From assembly GCA_016935885.1 (NCBI GenBank), contig JAFGQA010000352.1:1-23463 (forward strand): a stretch of DNA of 23,463 nucleotides, written 5' to 3'. Shown piece by piece: positions 16,016 to 22,272 of the stretch (position 1 is the stretch's first letter; each line of letters starts with the position of its first letter). The notes beneath the pieces were generated by a model. That model was not told the DNA's origin, searched no databases, and saw only the letters and a list, made by a program, of their open reading frames with translations. The translations under genes were made by a program, and so were the position numbers. The stretch comes from Phycisphaerae bacterium. GTDB taxonomy: Bacteria; Planctomycetota; Phycisphaerae; UBA1845; UTPLA1.

Positions 16016-16804
16016 TCAGTGGCTTTGGGGTCGGAGCAACCTCCCCGAGAACCTCGTGACCACTCGCAACGGCACGAAGCGTTGCAGCAACGCACCAAGC
16101 TTGTTTGTGAGCCCTGGAACATATGTGGGCACGCCTTGGATCAGCTTCTTGTAGGCGGCGTCCGCCAGCCAATCGGCGTCGAGCGCTGTAAGGGTAAACG
16201 TCGCCTTTCGTGATTCGTAGCCGCCACGGTCGAAGAACTCGGTCTTGACCGGGCCGGGGGCGATGCACGTGACACGAACGCCGCGTCTTCGCACCTCCTC
16301 CCAGACGGACATCGAAAGGCTCAAGACGAAGGCCTTCGTCGCGCCGTATACCGACATGTACGGCGTGGGCTGAAAGGCGGCCGTGCTGGCGATGTTCACA
16401 ACGTGGCCGGTCCGCCGTTCGACCATCTCTGGCAGGACCAGATGCGTCAGCCGCACCAGCGCCGTCATATTCAGCCGCATCATGGTGTCCAACGATTCAA
16501 GATCCTGTTCCACGAATCGGCCATATTCACCCGCGCCGGCGTTGTTGATCAGGACGTCCACGCATCCCGCCGTCCGCTTGGCCTCGGAGACGACCCGCTC
16601 GCAGGCCCCAGGCTCCACCAGGTCCGCGACGACGATGAAAGCTTCGCCGCCGTCTGCCTTCGCTTCTTTCGCCAATGCTTCGAGCCGATCCGACCGCCGT
16701 GCCACCAGCACCAACCGCGCGCCGGCCCTGGCAAACCGTCGGGCCAGGGCCCGGCCGATTCCGCTGGAGGCCCCGGTGATGAGAACCGTCTTATCACGAA
16801 ACAT
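16016..16804 (-). CDS. Short-chain dehydrogenase/reductase (classical SDR)
   Basis: A 262-residue NAD(P)-dependent oxidoreductase of the DltE-like (COG0300) type. TGASSGIG is at residues 10-17, Arg36/Arg37 after beta-2 (VLVARRSDRL) suggest NADP, NNAG is at 87-90, and the catalytic tetrad is Asn112, Ser140, Tyr153 and Lys157 (YGATK). PGPVKTEF is the usual loop after the active site. The start at ATG 16804 has GGGAG 7 nt upstream; the frame is open to 16969, but the extension is arginine- and glycine-rich with no family similarity. The C-terminal 60 residues (YKKLIQGVPTYVPGLTNKLGALLQRFVPLRVV) resemble the membrane-associating tail of this subfamily. First gene of the three-gene operon; probably reduces a keto or oxidises a hydroxy lipid intermediate, which is inference. 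Confidence 0.92.
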   Translation of the reverse strand: MFRDKTVLITGASSGIGRALARRFARAGARLVLVARRSDRLEALAKEAKADGGEAFIVVADLVEPGACERVVSEAKRTAGCVDVLINNAGAGEYGRFVEQDLESLDTMMRLNMTALVRLTHLVLPEMVERRTGHVVNIASTAAFQPTPYMSVYGATKAFVLSLSMSVWEEVRRRGVRVTCIAPGPVKTEFFDRGGYESRKATFTLTALDADWLADAAYKKLIQGVPTYVPGLTNKLGALLQRFVPLRVVTRFSGRLLRPQSH

Positions 16805-17042
16805 CCGCCGACTCCCAGCGTGTCTCAACCGAGCTTTCAGAGCCGTCACAGGTGACACGTACCCAACAGCACGACCGAGTCCTTGACCAGGACGAGCCGC
16901 GGGCTTCAGCCCGCCCGGCCGTTGGGTCACCAACGACACGCGACCATGATACCGAAATCGCCCGCCCAATCATAAGCCCTCGTCGCAAAGGACCGGGTCC
17001 GATCCGGCCGACCGCCACATGCTGACGGCGGCGTGGCATGGG

Positions 17043-17091
17043 TAACAGGGTGGCGTCGGTAACAGGGTGGCACAAGTAACAACAGGGTGGC
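17043..17091 (+). repeat. Three direct repeats of AACAGGGTGGC
   Basis: The 11-mer AACAGGGTGGC occurs at 17044, 17061 and 17081, each preceded by TAAC- or GTAAC-like bases, and the GTGGCATG context recurs on both sides. The spacing is 17 and 20 nt, so the units are not in exact tandem. Confidence 0.65.
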
Positions 17092-17093
17092 AT

Positions 17094-17199
17094 GGGTAAG
17101 CGGAGCCGCCAGCGGCGGCGGAGCTTACCCGTGGGCGTCCGTTCGAGCCTGTTCTCACGGGTAACGAACGACCCGCCACGAGCGGCGGGTCGTTCGTTA
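17094..17199. repeat. Two adjacent strong intergenic hairpins
   Basis: The first pairs GGGTAAGC (17094-17101) with GCTTACCC (17123-17130) around a GCC/GGC-rich inner arm. The second is a perfect 16-bp stem, 17162-17177 with 17184-17199, core ACGAACGACCCGCC, loop ACGAGC, extendable by GGG/TCC. Neither is followed by a T-tract, and both are symmetric enough to act on either strand. They could separate the divergent transcripts or be mobile palindromes. Confidence 0.7.
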
Positions 17200-17403
17200 T
17201 CCATGCCACCCCGTTTGCGCGCCAAGTACCTGCAAGCCGCCCGGGGCAGGCAGAATCGAATGCCACCGCAAGTGTCACGGTCCCGGGACCACGCAACGAA
17301 TCGCAGGCGCCTTTCATTCACAGCCCCCACACGCTAGACTCCTCCGATCGTTCGACGAAACCAGGAGCGAACCAGATACGACCAGAAACGGGGACAAATC
17401 ACT

Positions 17404-17874
17404 GTGGAGAAGACGCTCATCATCCTCAAGCCGGACGCCTTGCAGCGCGGCCTTGCCGGCCGGATCATCAGCCGCTTTGAAGACAAGGGCTTCCAGATCC
17501 TCGCGATGAAGGCGATGCAGATCTCGCGCGGACTCGCCGAGAAGCACTACGCCGTCCACAAAGGCAAGCCGTTTTACGCCCGGTTGCTGGCCTACATCAC
17601 CAGCAGCCCGGTCATCGTGATGGTCGTCCAGGCCGTCGGCGGCATCGCCGTTGCCCGGAAGATGATGGGCGCCACCTTCGGCTCGGCCGCCGAGCCCGGC
17701 ACCATCCGCGGCGACTTCGGCCTGTCCAACAGCTTCAACCTGATCCACGGCTCGGACTCCCCCGAGGCCGCCGAGACCGAGATCACGTTGTACTTCAAGC
17801 CGGAGGAGTTGCTCGCCTACGAGCGCGGCAACGAAAAGTGGATCTACGATTACTCCGGCGCTGAGCCGGAATGA
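17404..17874 (+). CDS. ndk: Nucleoside diphosphate kinase
   Basis: Transfers the gamma-phosphate of ATP to nucleoside diphosphates through a phosphohistidine, balancing NTP pools in the cytoplasm. 156 residues, slightly longer than the usual 140-150. It begins EKTLIILKPDALQRG, contains the FYARLLAYITSSPVIVMVV and GATFGSAAEPGTIRGDFG segments, and carries the catalytic His115 in FNLIHGSDSPEAAETEI. All key family motifs are present. The start is GTG at 17404, fixed by the family N-terminus, with GGGGA 9 nt upstream. The gene stands alone between spacers. The C-terminus ends in an acidic YSGAEPE extension. Confidence 0.96.
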   Translation: MEKTLIILKPDALQRGLAGRIISRFEDKGFQILAMKAMQISRGLAEKHYAVHKGKPFYARLLAYITSSPVIVMVVQAVGGIAVARKMMGATFGSAAEPGTIRGDFGLSNSFNLIHGSDSPEAAETEITLYFKPEELLAYERGNEKWIYDYSGAEPE

Positions 17875-18313
17875 TACGGACGTATACGCTGCGGACCGGG
17901 ATCACGCGCCTGGGTCGGAGAGGACAACCCACCGCGCGTCGCAAGCTTCGGGCTATCATGGATTCCTCGAGAACGGGGCGAAGTTCTCAGACTTGAGGTC
18001 TCGATTCGACGGGGGCCGCGCCGGCGGGCGATCAGCCCAACCTTGCACCCAGAAGCAATCGTCCCCCCAGCCAGCAGGATTCCTATCCTGCATCCCATCC
18101 GTTTTGGCAGACTGCGGGAAGGGATTCCCTCGGAAGTGGGTGCGAGAAAGGATTCTCGCACCAGCCACGATTTTCTGGGTCGGAGGGCAGCAAAACGGCA
18201 TAGTACCTGTTAAGGTGGCTCAGCACACGGGGCGAGGCGGGCCCCTGGAGCGAGACGGCCACGGCGACGATGGGGGCGTAACATTCTCGGTGGTCAACGA
18301 AAGGGAATCAATC
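17875..18313. other. 439-bp gene-free spacer with a hairpin cluster
   Basis: Between ndk and the small basic protein. No credible gene on either strand. Three short hairpins sit at 18074-18162. The sequence AAGGGA at 18301-18306 is the ribosome site of the next gene. Confidence 0.55.
18074..18162. repeat. Cluster of three short hairpins with GGATTC at the apex
   Basis: GCAGGAT-TCCT-ATCCTGC (18074-18091), GGGAA-GGGA-TTCCC (18116-18129) and GGTGCGAGAA-AGGA-TTCTCGCACC (18139-18162) are perfect stems of 7, 5 and 10 bp with 4-nt loops. Each contains GGATTC near its centre. In the second and third the loop reads GGGA or AGGA on the plus strand; the first shows AGGA on the minus strand. Confidence 0.65.
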
Positions 18314-18562
18314 GTGAGCAAGAAGAAAAGGCAAACTCGACCTGCGGGTGCTCATGGATCGAATGAACAGGCATACAGAGAGCTCGCCAGCTACAGACAG
18401 CGCGTCGCTTCATTCGGTATGACGTGCAACTTGCTTGTTAGGTACACACGGGTTCAAATCGACCGCGATTGGACGAAGGAGCGCTCGAAGGCCCAGATTA
18501 TTGACGCACGCATTAGGACGCTTCAGGGGGTTATCGACCGGTTGCGCGCTCTGGCACGATGA
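18314..18562 (+). CDS. Small basic hypothetical protein, 82 residues
   Basis: No family recognised. A Lys/Arg-rich start (SKKKRQTRPAG) is followed by a helical body with charged and aromatic residues (EQAYRELASYRQRVASFGM; YTRVQIDRDWTKERSKAQIIDARIRTLQGVIDRLRALAR), which could form a short coiled coil. There is no signal peptide or membrane helix. GTG at 18314 is chosen because AAGGGA lies 7 nt upstream; the open frame runs back to 17993 through the hairpin cluster and is not coding there. It ends 55 nt before the next gene on the same strand, so the two are probably co-transcribed. Codon use (ATT, AGG, TTG, CGC mixed) is less GC-biased than in the neighbouring genes, so recent acquisition is possible. 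Confidence 0.55.
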   Translation: MSKKKRQTRPAGAHGSNEQAYRELASYRQRVASFGMTCNLLVRYTRVQIDRDWTKERSKAQIIDARIRTLQGVIDRLRALAR

Positions 18563-18617
18563 GCAAGCCCGGTCGAGGGGCTCGCAAACCCATTGATCCC
18601 GAAGGGAGCTGATTCGC

Positions 18618-19478
18618 ATGACTGCCTCCGAACATCCTCCAGCGCAGGGCCAGGCGCGGTCTCGATTCGTGCCAGTCGCGCTGACCTTGGGCAGCGTTGT
18701 TTTCCTCGCGATGCTCGTTTATCTCGTTGTCCTCGTGATCGGAATGCATCGAAGAACAGCGGCGCGTTCCGAACGCATAGAGAAGGCGCGAGCTCTGGTT
18801 GCAGACGCCTCGGTAGCCCTGGATGAGAAGGACTTCGTGCGAGCCAATAGAGCCTACCAAGGCGTACTTGCTTTGCTGCCAGATGCACAATCGAGACTGG
18901 CGGAGGAAGAGGATCTCGCATCGGCAGCCGAGAAACGTATAAGGTCGCTGGCTCCAGAAGTGGAGCGGCTGCACAAGGAGGCGGAGAAGGCTCGAAAGGA
19001 GCAGGAACGGGCATGTCAGCTTGCCGAAGCCAAAGCAGCGGAGGAGCGTCGAGCCGCCGAAGCCAAAGCAGAAGCGCAGCGTAAGCAGCGAGAAGAGGAG
19101 GAGCAGGTCCGGACGAAGGCGAAGGAGATGTACCCATCTTACAAGAAGGCGGCCGAATTGCTTGCTGACGAGCTCCTGAAGCTGCTGTCTGCGACTGAGG
19201 TTGGGATCACCTATCAGGATCATATGGAGCGATTGCAAGATATGCAGTTTAGTTACAACAAGCTCGTACTCGCGAACGGCGGAGAAGCGAGTCTACAGCA
19301 GTACTCCAGCTTCAGACGCTTGAAGGATGCGGTTGACGAACTTAACCGGGCACAACTCTCGTGGAAGCGGAAAAACGAACTCGGTGACAGTTTCTTTGAA
19401 AACCAGCTCCAGGAGCACTGGAAGGCGGCCCAGAAGCACTACTCAGCCGCGATGGCGGCGCTTGCGAGAAACGAATGA
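18618..19478 (+). CDS. Membrane-anchored coiled-coil protein
   Basis: A 286-residue protein of unknown family. A short cytoplasmic start is followed by one strong membrane helix (about 18-42, FVPVALTLGSVVFLAMLVYLVVLVIG) and a basic HRRTAAR stop. Residues 55-95 read like a TPR-type helical pair (ARALVADASVALDEKDFVRANRAYQGVLALLPDA). A highly charged Ala/Glu/Lys/Arg coiled coil spans about 95-170 with near-repeats of AEAKAAEERRAAEAKAEA. A helical C-terminal domain (about 175-286) ends the protein. GGGAG lies 9 nt before the ATG. Positive charges lie on both sides of the helix, so the side on which the coiled coil lies is not certain. Codons such as ATA, AGG and CGT are commoner than in the neighbouring genes. 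Probably paired with the small basic protein upstream. Confidence 0.75.
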   Translation: MTASEHPPAQGQARSRFVPVALTLGSVVFLAMLVYLVVLVIGMHRRTAARSERIEKARALVADASVALDEKDFVRANRAYQGVLALLPDAQSRLAEEEDLASAAEKRIRSLAPEVERLHKEAEKARKEQERACQLAEAKAAEERRAAEAKAEAQRKQREEEEQVRTKAKEMYPSYKKAAELLADELLKLLSATEVGITYQDHMERLQDMQFSYNKLVLANGGEASLQQYSSFRRLKDAVDELNRAQLSWKRKNELGDSFFENQLQEHWKAAQKHYSAAMAALARNE

Positions 19479-19806
19479 TCACTCGGGCTTCGAGGTCAAG
19501 TTGAGTCGGGACCGCGCACGCGGCGTACTCGGGCCGCGTAGGCAGCCAAGCCGCGGGTGCTGAGCCAACGTAGCATGTAGTGGCCAGAACCATTATGCAC
19601 GCAGACACACTGGCAGGCAAGCTGCCAGTGGCACCCGGCGATTTCAAGCGCCCGCTGACCATGTGTCGCCCGCGCCAAACGCGGTGCGGGCTTGGATAGG
19701 CCAACTGCCGCGAGCAGGCGGAGGTGCGTCCGGTTGGACGCGATCTCCGACCTGCCGGTGTTCGCATACTGACGAGGACTGCCCGGGGGCCAATCCTCGC
19801 CAAGCC
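19479..19806. other. 328-bp gene-free spacer containing the second 33-bp palindrome
   Basis: Convergent spacer between the coiled-coil gene and the fasciclin gene. Nothing protein-like is seen. The exact 33-bp palindromic repeat at 19605-19637 is the only recognisable structure. Confidence 0.55.
19605..19637 (+). repeat. 33-bp palindromic repeat, copy B
   Basis: Identical base for base and in the same orientation to 6315-6347: stem CACTGGCAG/CTGCCAGTG, loop GCAAG, tail GCACCCG. Flanking sequences are unrelated beyond the repeat. Confidence 0.85.
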
Positions 19807-20376
19807 TCACGGCCCGCGATCAAGCCGCGGGCCGGCCTGCCCTCCCGGTTGCGGCTGCGTCTTGGGCATCAGCACGGTGTCGACGATGTGGATCAGCCCG
19901 TTGCTGGATTTGATGTCGGCCTTGGTCACCTTGGCCGCGTCCACCATCAGGACATTGTTCTTGACGGTGATCGTGACGTACTCGCCGGCCAACGTCTTGG
20001 CGGACTTCACGGTCTTGATGTCTGCCGCCGTCTTCTGGACGTCGAGCACGTGGTACTTGAGTATCCTCTGCAGCTTGGCCTTGTTTTCGGGCTTCTGCAG
20101 GTCGTCAAGTTCCTTGCCCAACTTCTTGAACGCCTCGTCCGTGGGGGCGAAGACCGTGTACGGGCCCTTGCCCTTCAGCGCGTCCACCAGCCCGGCCGAC
20201 TCCAGCAGCTTGCAGAACGTCTTCAAGTCGCTGGTGTCTTTGGCGACATCAACAATGTCCTTGGGTTTCGGCGGGGCCGGTTTCGGCTCTTGCGCCAGGC
20301 TCAGTCCTGTCCAGCCCGCCAGCACGACGATCGTGGCTACAGGCAGCCACCGCCATACCAGAGAGTTCGTGAACAT
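19807..20376 (-). CDS. Secreted fasciclin (FAS1) domain protein
   Basis: A 189-residue exported single-FAS1-domain protein of the kind linked to cell adhesion or surface binding. The signal peptide covers about residues 1-29 (LPVATIVVLAGWTGLSLAQ). The FAS1 domain has the H1 motif YTVFAPTDEAFKKL, the central YH motif (ILKYHVL) and the H2 motif NGLIHIVDTVLMP. A short Pro/Gln/Gly tail follows. The ATG at 20376 is chosen because GGAG lies 8 nt upstream and the signal peptide begins there; the frame is open to 20445 but the extra residues are Arg/Gly-rich. The length (one domain, about 130 residues) is typical of bacterial MPB70-like proteins. The gene stands alone. Confidence 0.92.
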   Translation of the reverse strand: MFTNSLVWRWLPVATIVVLAGWTGLSLAQEPKPAPPKPKDIVDVAKDTSDLKTFCKLLESAGLVDALKGKGPYTVFAPTDEAFKKLGKELDDLQKPENKAKLQRILKYHVLDVQKTAADIKTVKSAKTLAGEYVTITVKNNVLMVDAAKVTKADIKSSNGLIHIVDTVLMPKTQPQPGGQAGPRLDRGP

Positions 20377-20988
20377 CTTTCGATCTCCAAACCAGTATCG
20401 CCGTCCGCCTCGAGAGTTTCCGCGACCGCCCACCGTGGACGGCACGCTTGTTCGGTTCGCGGCGGCGTCAACTGCTCAACGTTTCCAACGAGGTGAACCG
20501 TGCCACTGCCAACGCCCTACCCTCGGCGGGGCATCGCCATCCAGTCCCGCGCGCGGAGCTGTGCCGAAGGCGATAATCTCCTGCGAGTGCGATGGTTACA
20601 GGAGAATCGCCCTGCCTGTTCGATCTTCCGCATCGCAGTTCAGGCGGAACGCACCTGCTTGCCCGGCCACGACCACCCAATGTCGGCGGCGTGGGGCACA
20701 TCCAGGGTATCCGGTTTCGGATTAACGGGTCAGGATCGGCGTTGCGGTGCAAGCGATCCCAGGGGAGAAAATCGGGAGGGGTGTGAAAAGCAGCCGGGTC
20801 TACGCTCCACGGGCAGACACCCACCGCTCCTCTGATTCACAACAATATACGCGGGGCCGCCCGGGCAGTTGCAGCATAGGCCCAGCGTTTTTTTATAATC
20901 GCCTGGCCTTGCACCGGGCCTCCACGCTGCTCGGGGCAGGCAACTGCCAGCCGGGCAGCCGGCTATAATAGCTGATGGAGGCGCGAGG
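20377..20988. other. 612-bp gene-free spacer with promoter-like sites
   Basis: No convincing gene. Two exact TATAAT hexamers occur at 20894-20899, after a run of Ts and with TTGCAG 19 nt upstream, and at 20964-20969. The second lies 20 nt before the first ATG of the next open frame, with GGAGG between them. Confidence 0.5.
20964..20980 (+). promoter_or_regulatory. TATAAT -10 box and GGAGG ribosome site
   Basis: An exact -10 hexamer (20964-20969) is followed within 7 nt by GGAGG (20976-20980), itself 8 nt before ATG 20989. The leader would be very short, and no matching -35 hexamer is seen at 16-18 nt, so the promoter role is tentative. Confidence 0.35.
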
Positions 20989-21336
20989 ATGATGGCCCAT
21001 CGTTACCCAGCATGTGTGCGTTTCCTGACGCTTGCGGCGGCGTTGCCGTGGCCGGCGTTCATGTTCGATGTGCGCGCGGCAGCCGATTCGCCGGGGGGCG
21101 TAACGCCAGCGGTCGTTTCGGCGAGTGACGATGCTGCCGTCATTATCGCGGTCCCCACTGATCGCAAACCGACTGCAAAGCGTGAACGCATCGGACTAGA
21201 CGGAACTGCCCTCGCTGTCACCACGCAGCCGCCGATCGCCACCGTGAAGCCACCGTCTCCGTGGGGCGTCGATGCGGTTCACATCGCGTACGCGGATCAT
21301 CCAATCTGCGCCTTCCTCTGCAGGTTCTTGATCTGA
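20989..21336 (+). CDS. Possible small secreted protein, 115 residues
   Basis: Unrecognised. A signal-peptide-like start (FLTLAAALPWPAFMFDVRAAADS) is followed by a Val/Ala/Thr/Pro-rich low-complexity body. The end, VHIAYADHPICAFLCRFLI, does not look like the rest and may reflect a frameshift or chance read-through. In favour: GGAGG well placed before a double ATG (20989 and 20992), and a TATAAT just upstream. Against: low complexity and no family. Treat as doubtful. Confidence 0.4.
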   Translation: MMAHRYPACVRFLTLAAALPWPAFMFDVRAAADSPGGVTPAVVSASDDAAVIIAVPTDRKPTAKRERIGLDGTALAVTTQPPIATVKPPSPWGVDAVHIAYADHPICAFLCRFLI

Positions 21337-21491
21337 TCAGACCGCACACATTTCCCTGTTCGTTAACCCGTTTCCTCGTGTTCGGAGTCTGAGGACGGCG
21401 CATCGCGCCGACGTTCCATACCTGCAACGCGTCCACTGCTCGTCTGAACATATGCCTTGGAGCGACGACTGGCGCGAAGGGAGTGTCTACC

Positions 21492-21992
21492 ATGCATCGA
21501 AATCCCGAGAAAGTCAGCGACGTGCTGGCCCTAGTCCAAAAACTGCTGGATGTCGGCAAGCCGAAGGAAGCGGTCGAGCTTGTCAGGAAGTACGGAGCGA
21601 GCTCGCCTGAATTGCGTAACGCGCACGGTGTAGCCCTCATGCGGTCTGGTGAGACGGCCAAGGCGATCGAGGTCTATCGCAGCTTGTGCCTAAACGAAAG
21701 CGGCTTCTGTCTGAAGCAGGACCTACCAACGACCTTCAAGACGAACTTTGCCACGGCCCTGCTGTTGGCGAACAACGTCTCCGGCTGCCTGGCGCTGTTG
21801 CGCGAGATCGCGCAGGAGCAGGATCCATATATGCAGAAGCTGCGCGCAGCCATCGATTGCTGGCGACGCTCGCTCGGTTGGTGGAAGCGGCTCGCATTCG
21901 TCTTGTGCGGCACCGAGCCTGACAAGCCCGTGTCACTCGACTTCCAGCCCGGTGAGTTGGTCATGAAGCGTGAACTGCGGCCGGCGGCTTGA
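21492..21992 (+). CDS. TPR-like helical protein, 166 residues
   Basis: A cytoplasmic, all-helical protein with tetratricopeptide-like pairs: VSDVLALVQKLLDVGKPKEAVELVRKYG, then SPELRNAHGVALMRSGETAKAIEVYRSL, then FKTNFATALLLANNVSGCLALLREIA. Such repeats usually mediate protein binding. After the repeats comes a distinctive Trp-rich segment (CWRRSLGWWKRLAFVLCG) and TEPDKPVSLDFQPGEL, which is not TPR and may be a conserved C-terminal domain. There are five Cys residues. ATG at 21492 is preferred because AAGGGAG lies 8 nt upstream; GTG at 21483 overlaps that site. No partner gene is adjacent and the role is unknown. Confidence 0.72.
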   Translation: MHRNPEKVSDVLALVQKLLDVGKPKEAVELVRKYGASSPELRNAHGVALMRSGETAKAIEVYRSLCLNESGFCLKQDLPTTFKTNFATALLLANNVSGCLALLREIAQEQDPYMQKLRAAIDCWRRSLGWWKRLAFVLCGTEPDKPVSLDFQPGELVMKRELRPAA

Positions 21993-22272
21993 TTGCCTGT
22001 CTTGTTATGGACCCGCAACTTGCCATGCTGACCGCGCGAGGTTGCTCTTTTCGCCAAGTCCGCGTATGATGGAATCCTTCTATGGGGATTCTGCGGTCTC
22101 GTCGGCTTTCCATGGTTAGCGCCTGTCGCAGAGGCAGGTATATCCGACTGCGTCTGGCAACCAGCATGGCGATCCAAAACGCGAACGGCGAGCCGACATC
22201 TTCGTGGGTTCCCACGTTGGTGGGAGGGACGATTCCGAGTCAGTCATCCTCGCTCGAGGAAGGAGTTTTCAC

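Larger units (their letters stand above)
16805..17403. other. 599-bp gene-free spacer rich in repeats and hairpins
   Basis: Divergent spacer between the dehydrogenase operon and ndk. No credible gene is seen. It holds a GCGGGC-TTCA-GCCCGC palindrome (16899-16914), three short direct repeats (17043-17091), and two strong adjacent hairpins (17094-17130 and 17162-17199). A TAGACT -10-like hexamer is at 17335-17340, about 64 nt upstream of ndk, but without a good -35. Confidence 0.6.

Noticed and set aside
16899..16914. GCGGGC-TTCA-GCCCGC as an operator for the dehydrogenase operon.
   Set aside because: A very similar palindrome also occurs at 13466-13479, at the other end of the operon, so a repeat is the simpler reading.
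17043..17091. CRISPR-like direct repeats.
   Set aside because: Units are only about 11 bp, spacing is 17 and 20 nt with repeat-derived spacers, and no cas gene is present.
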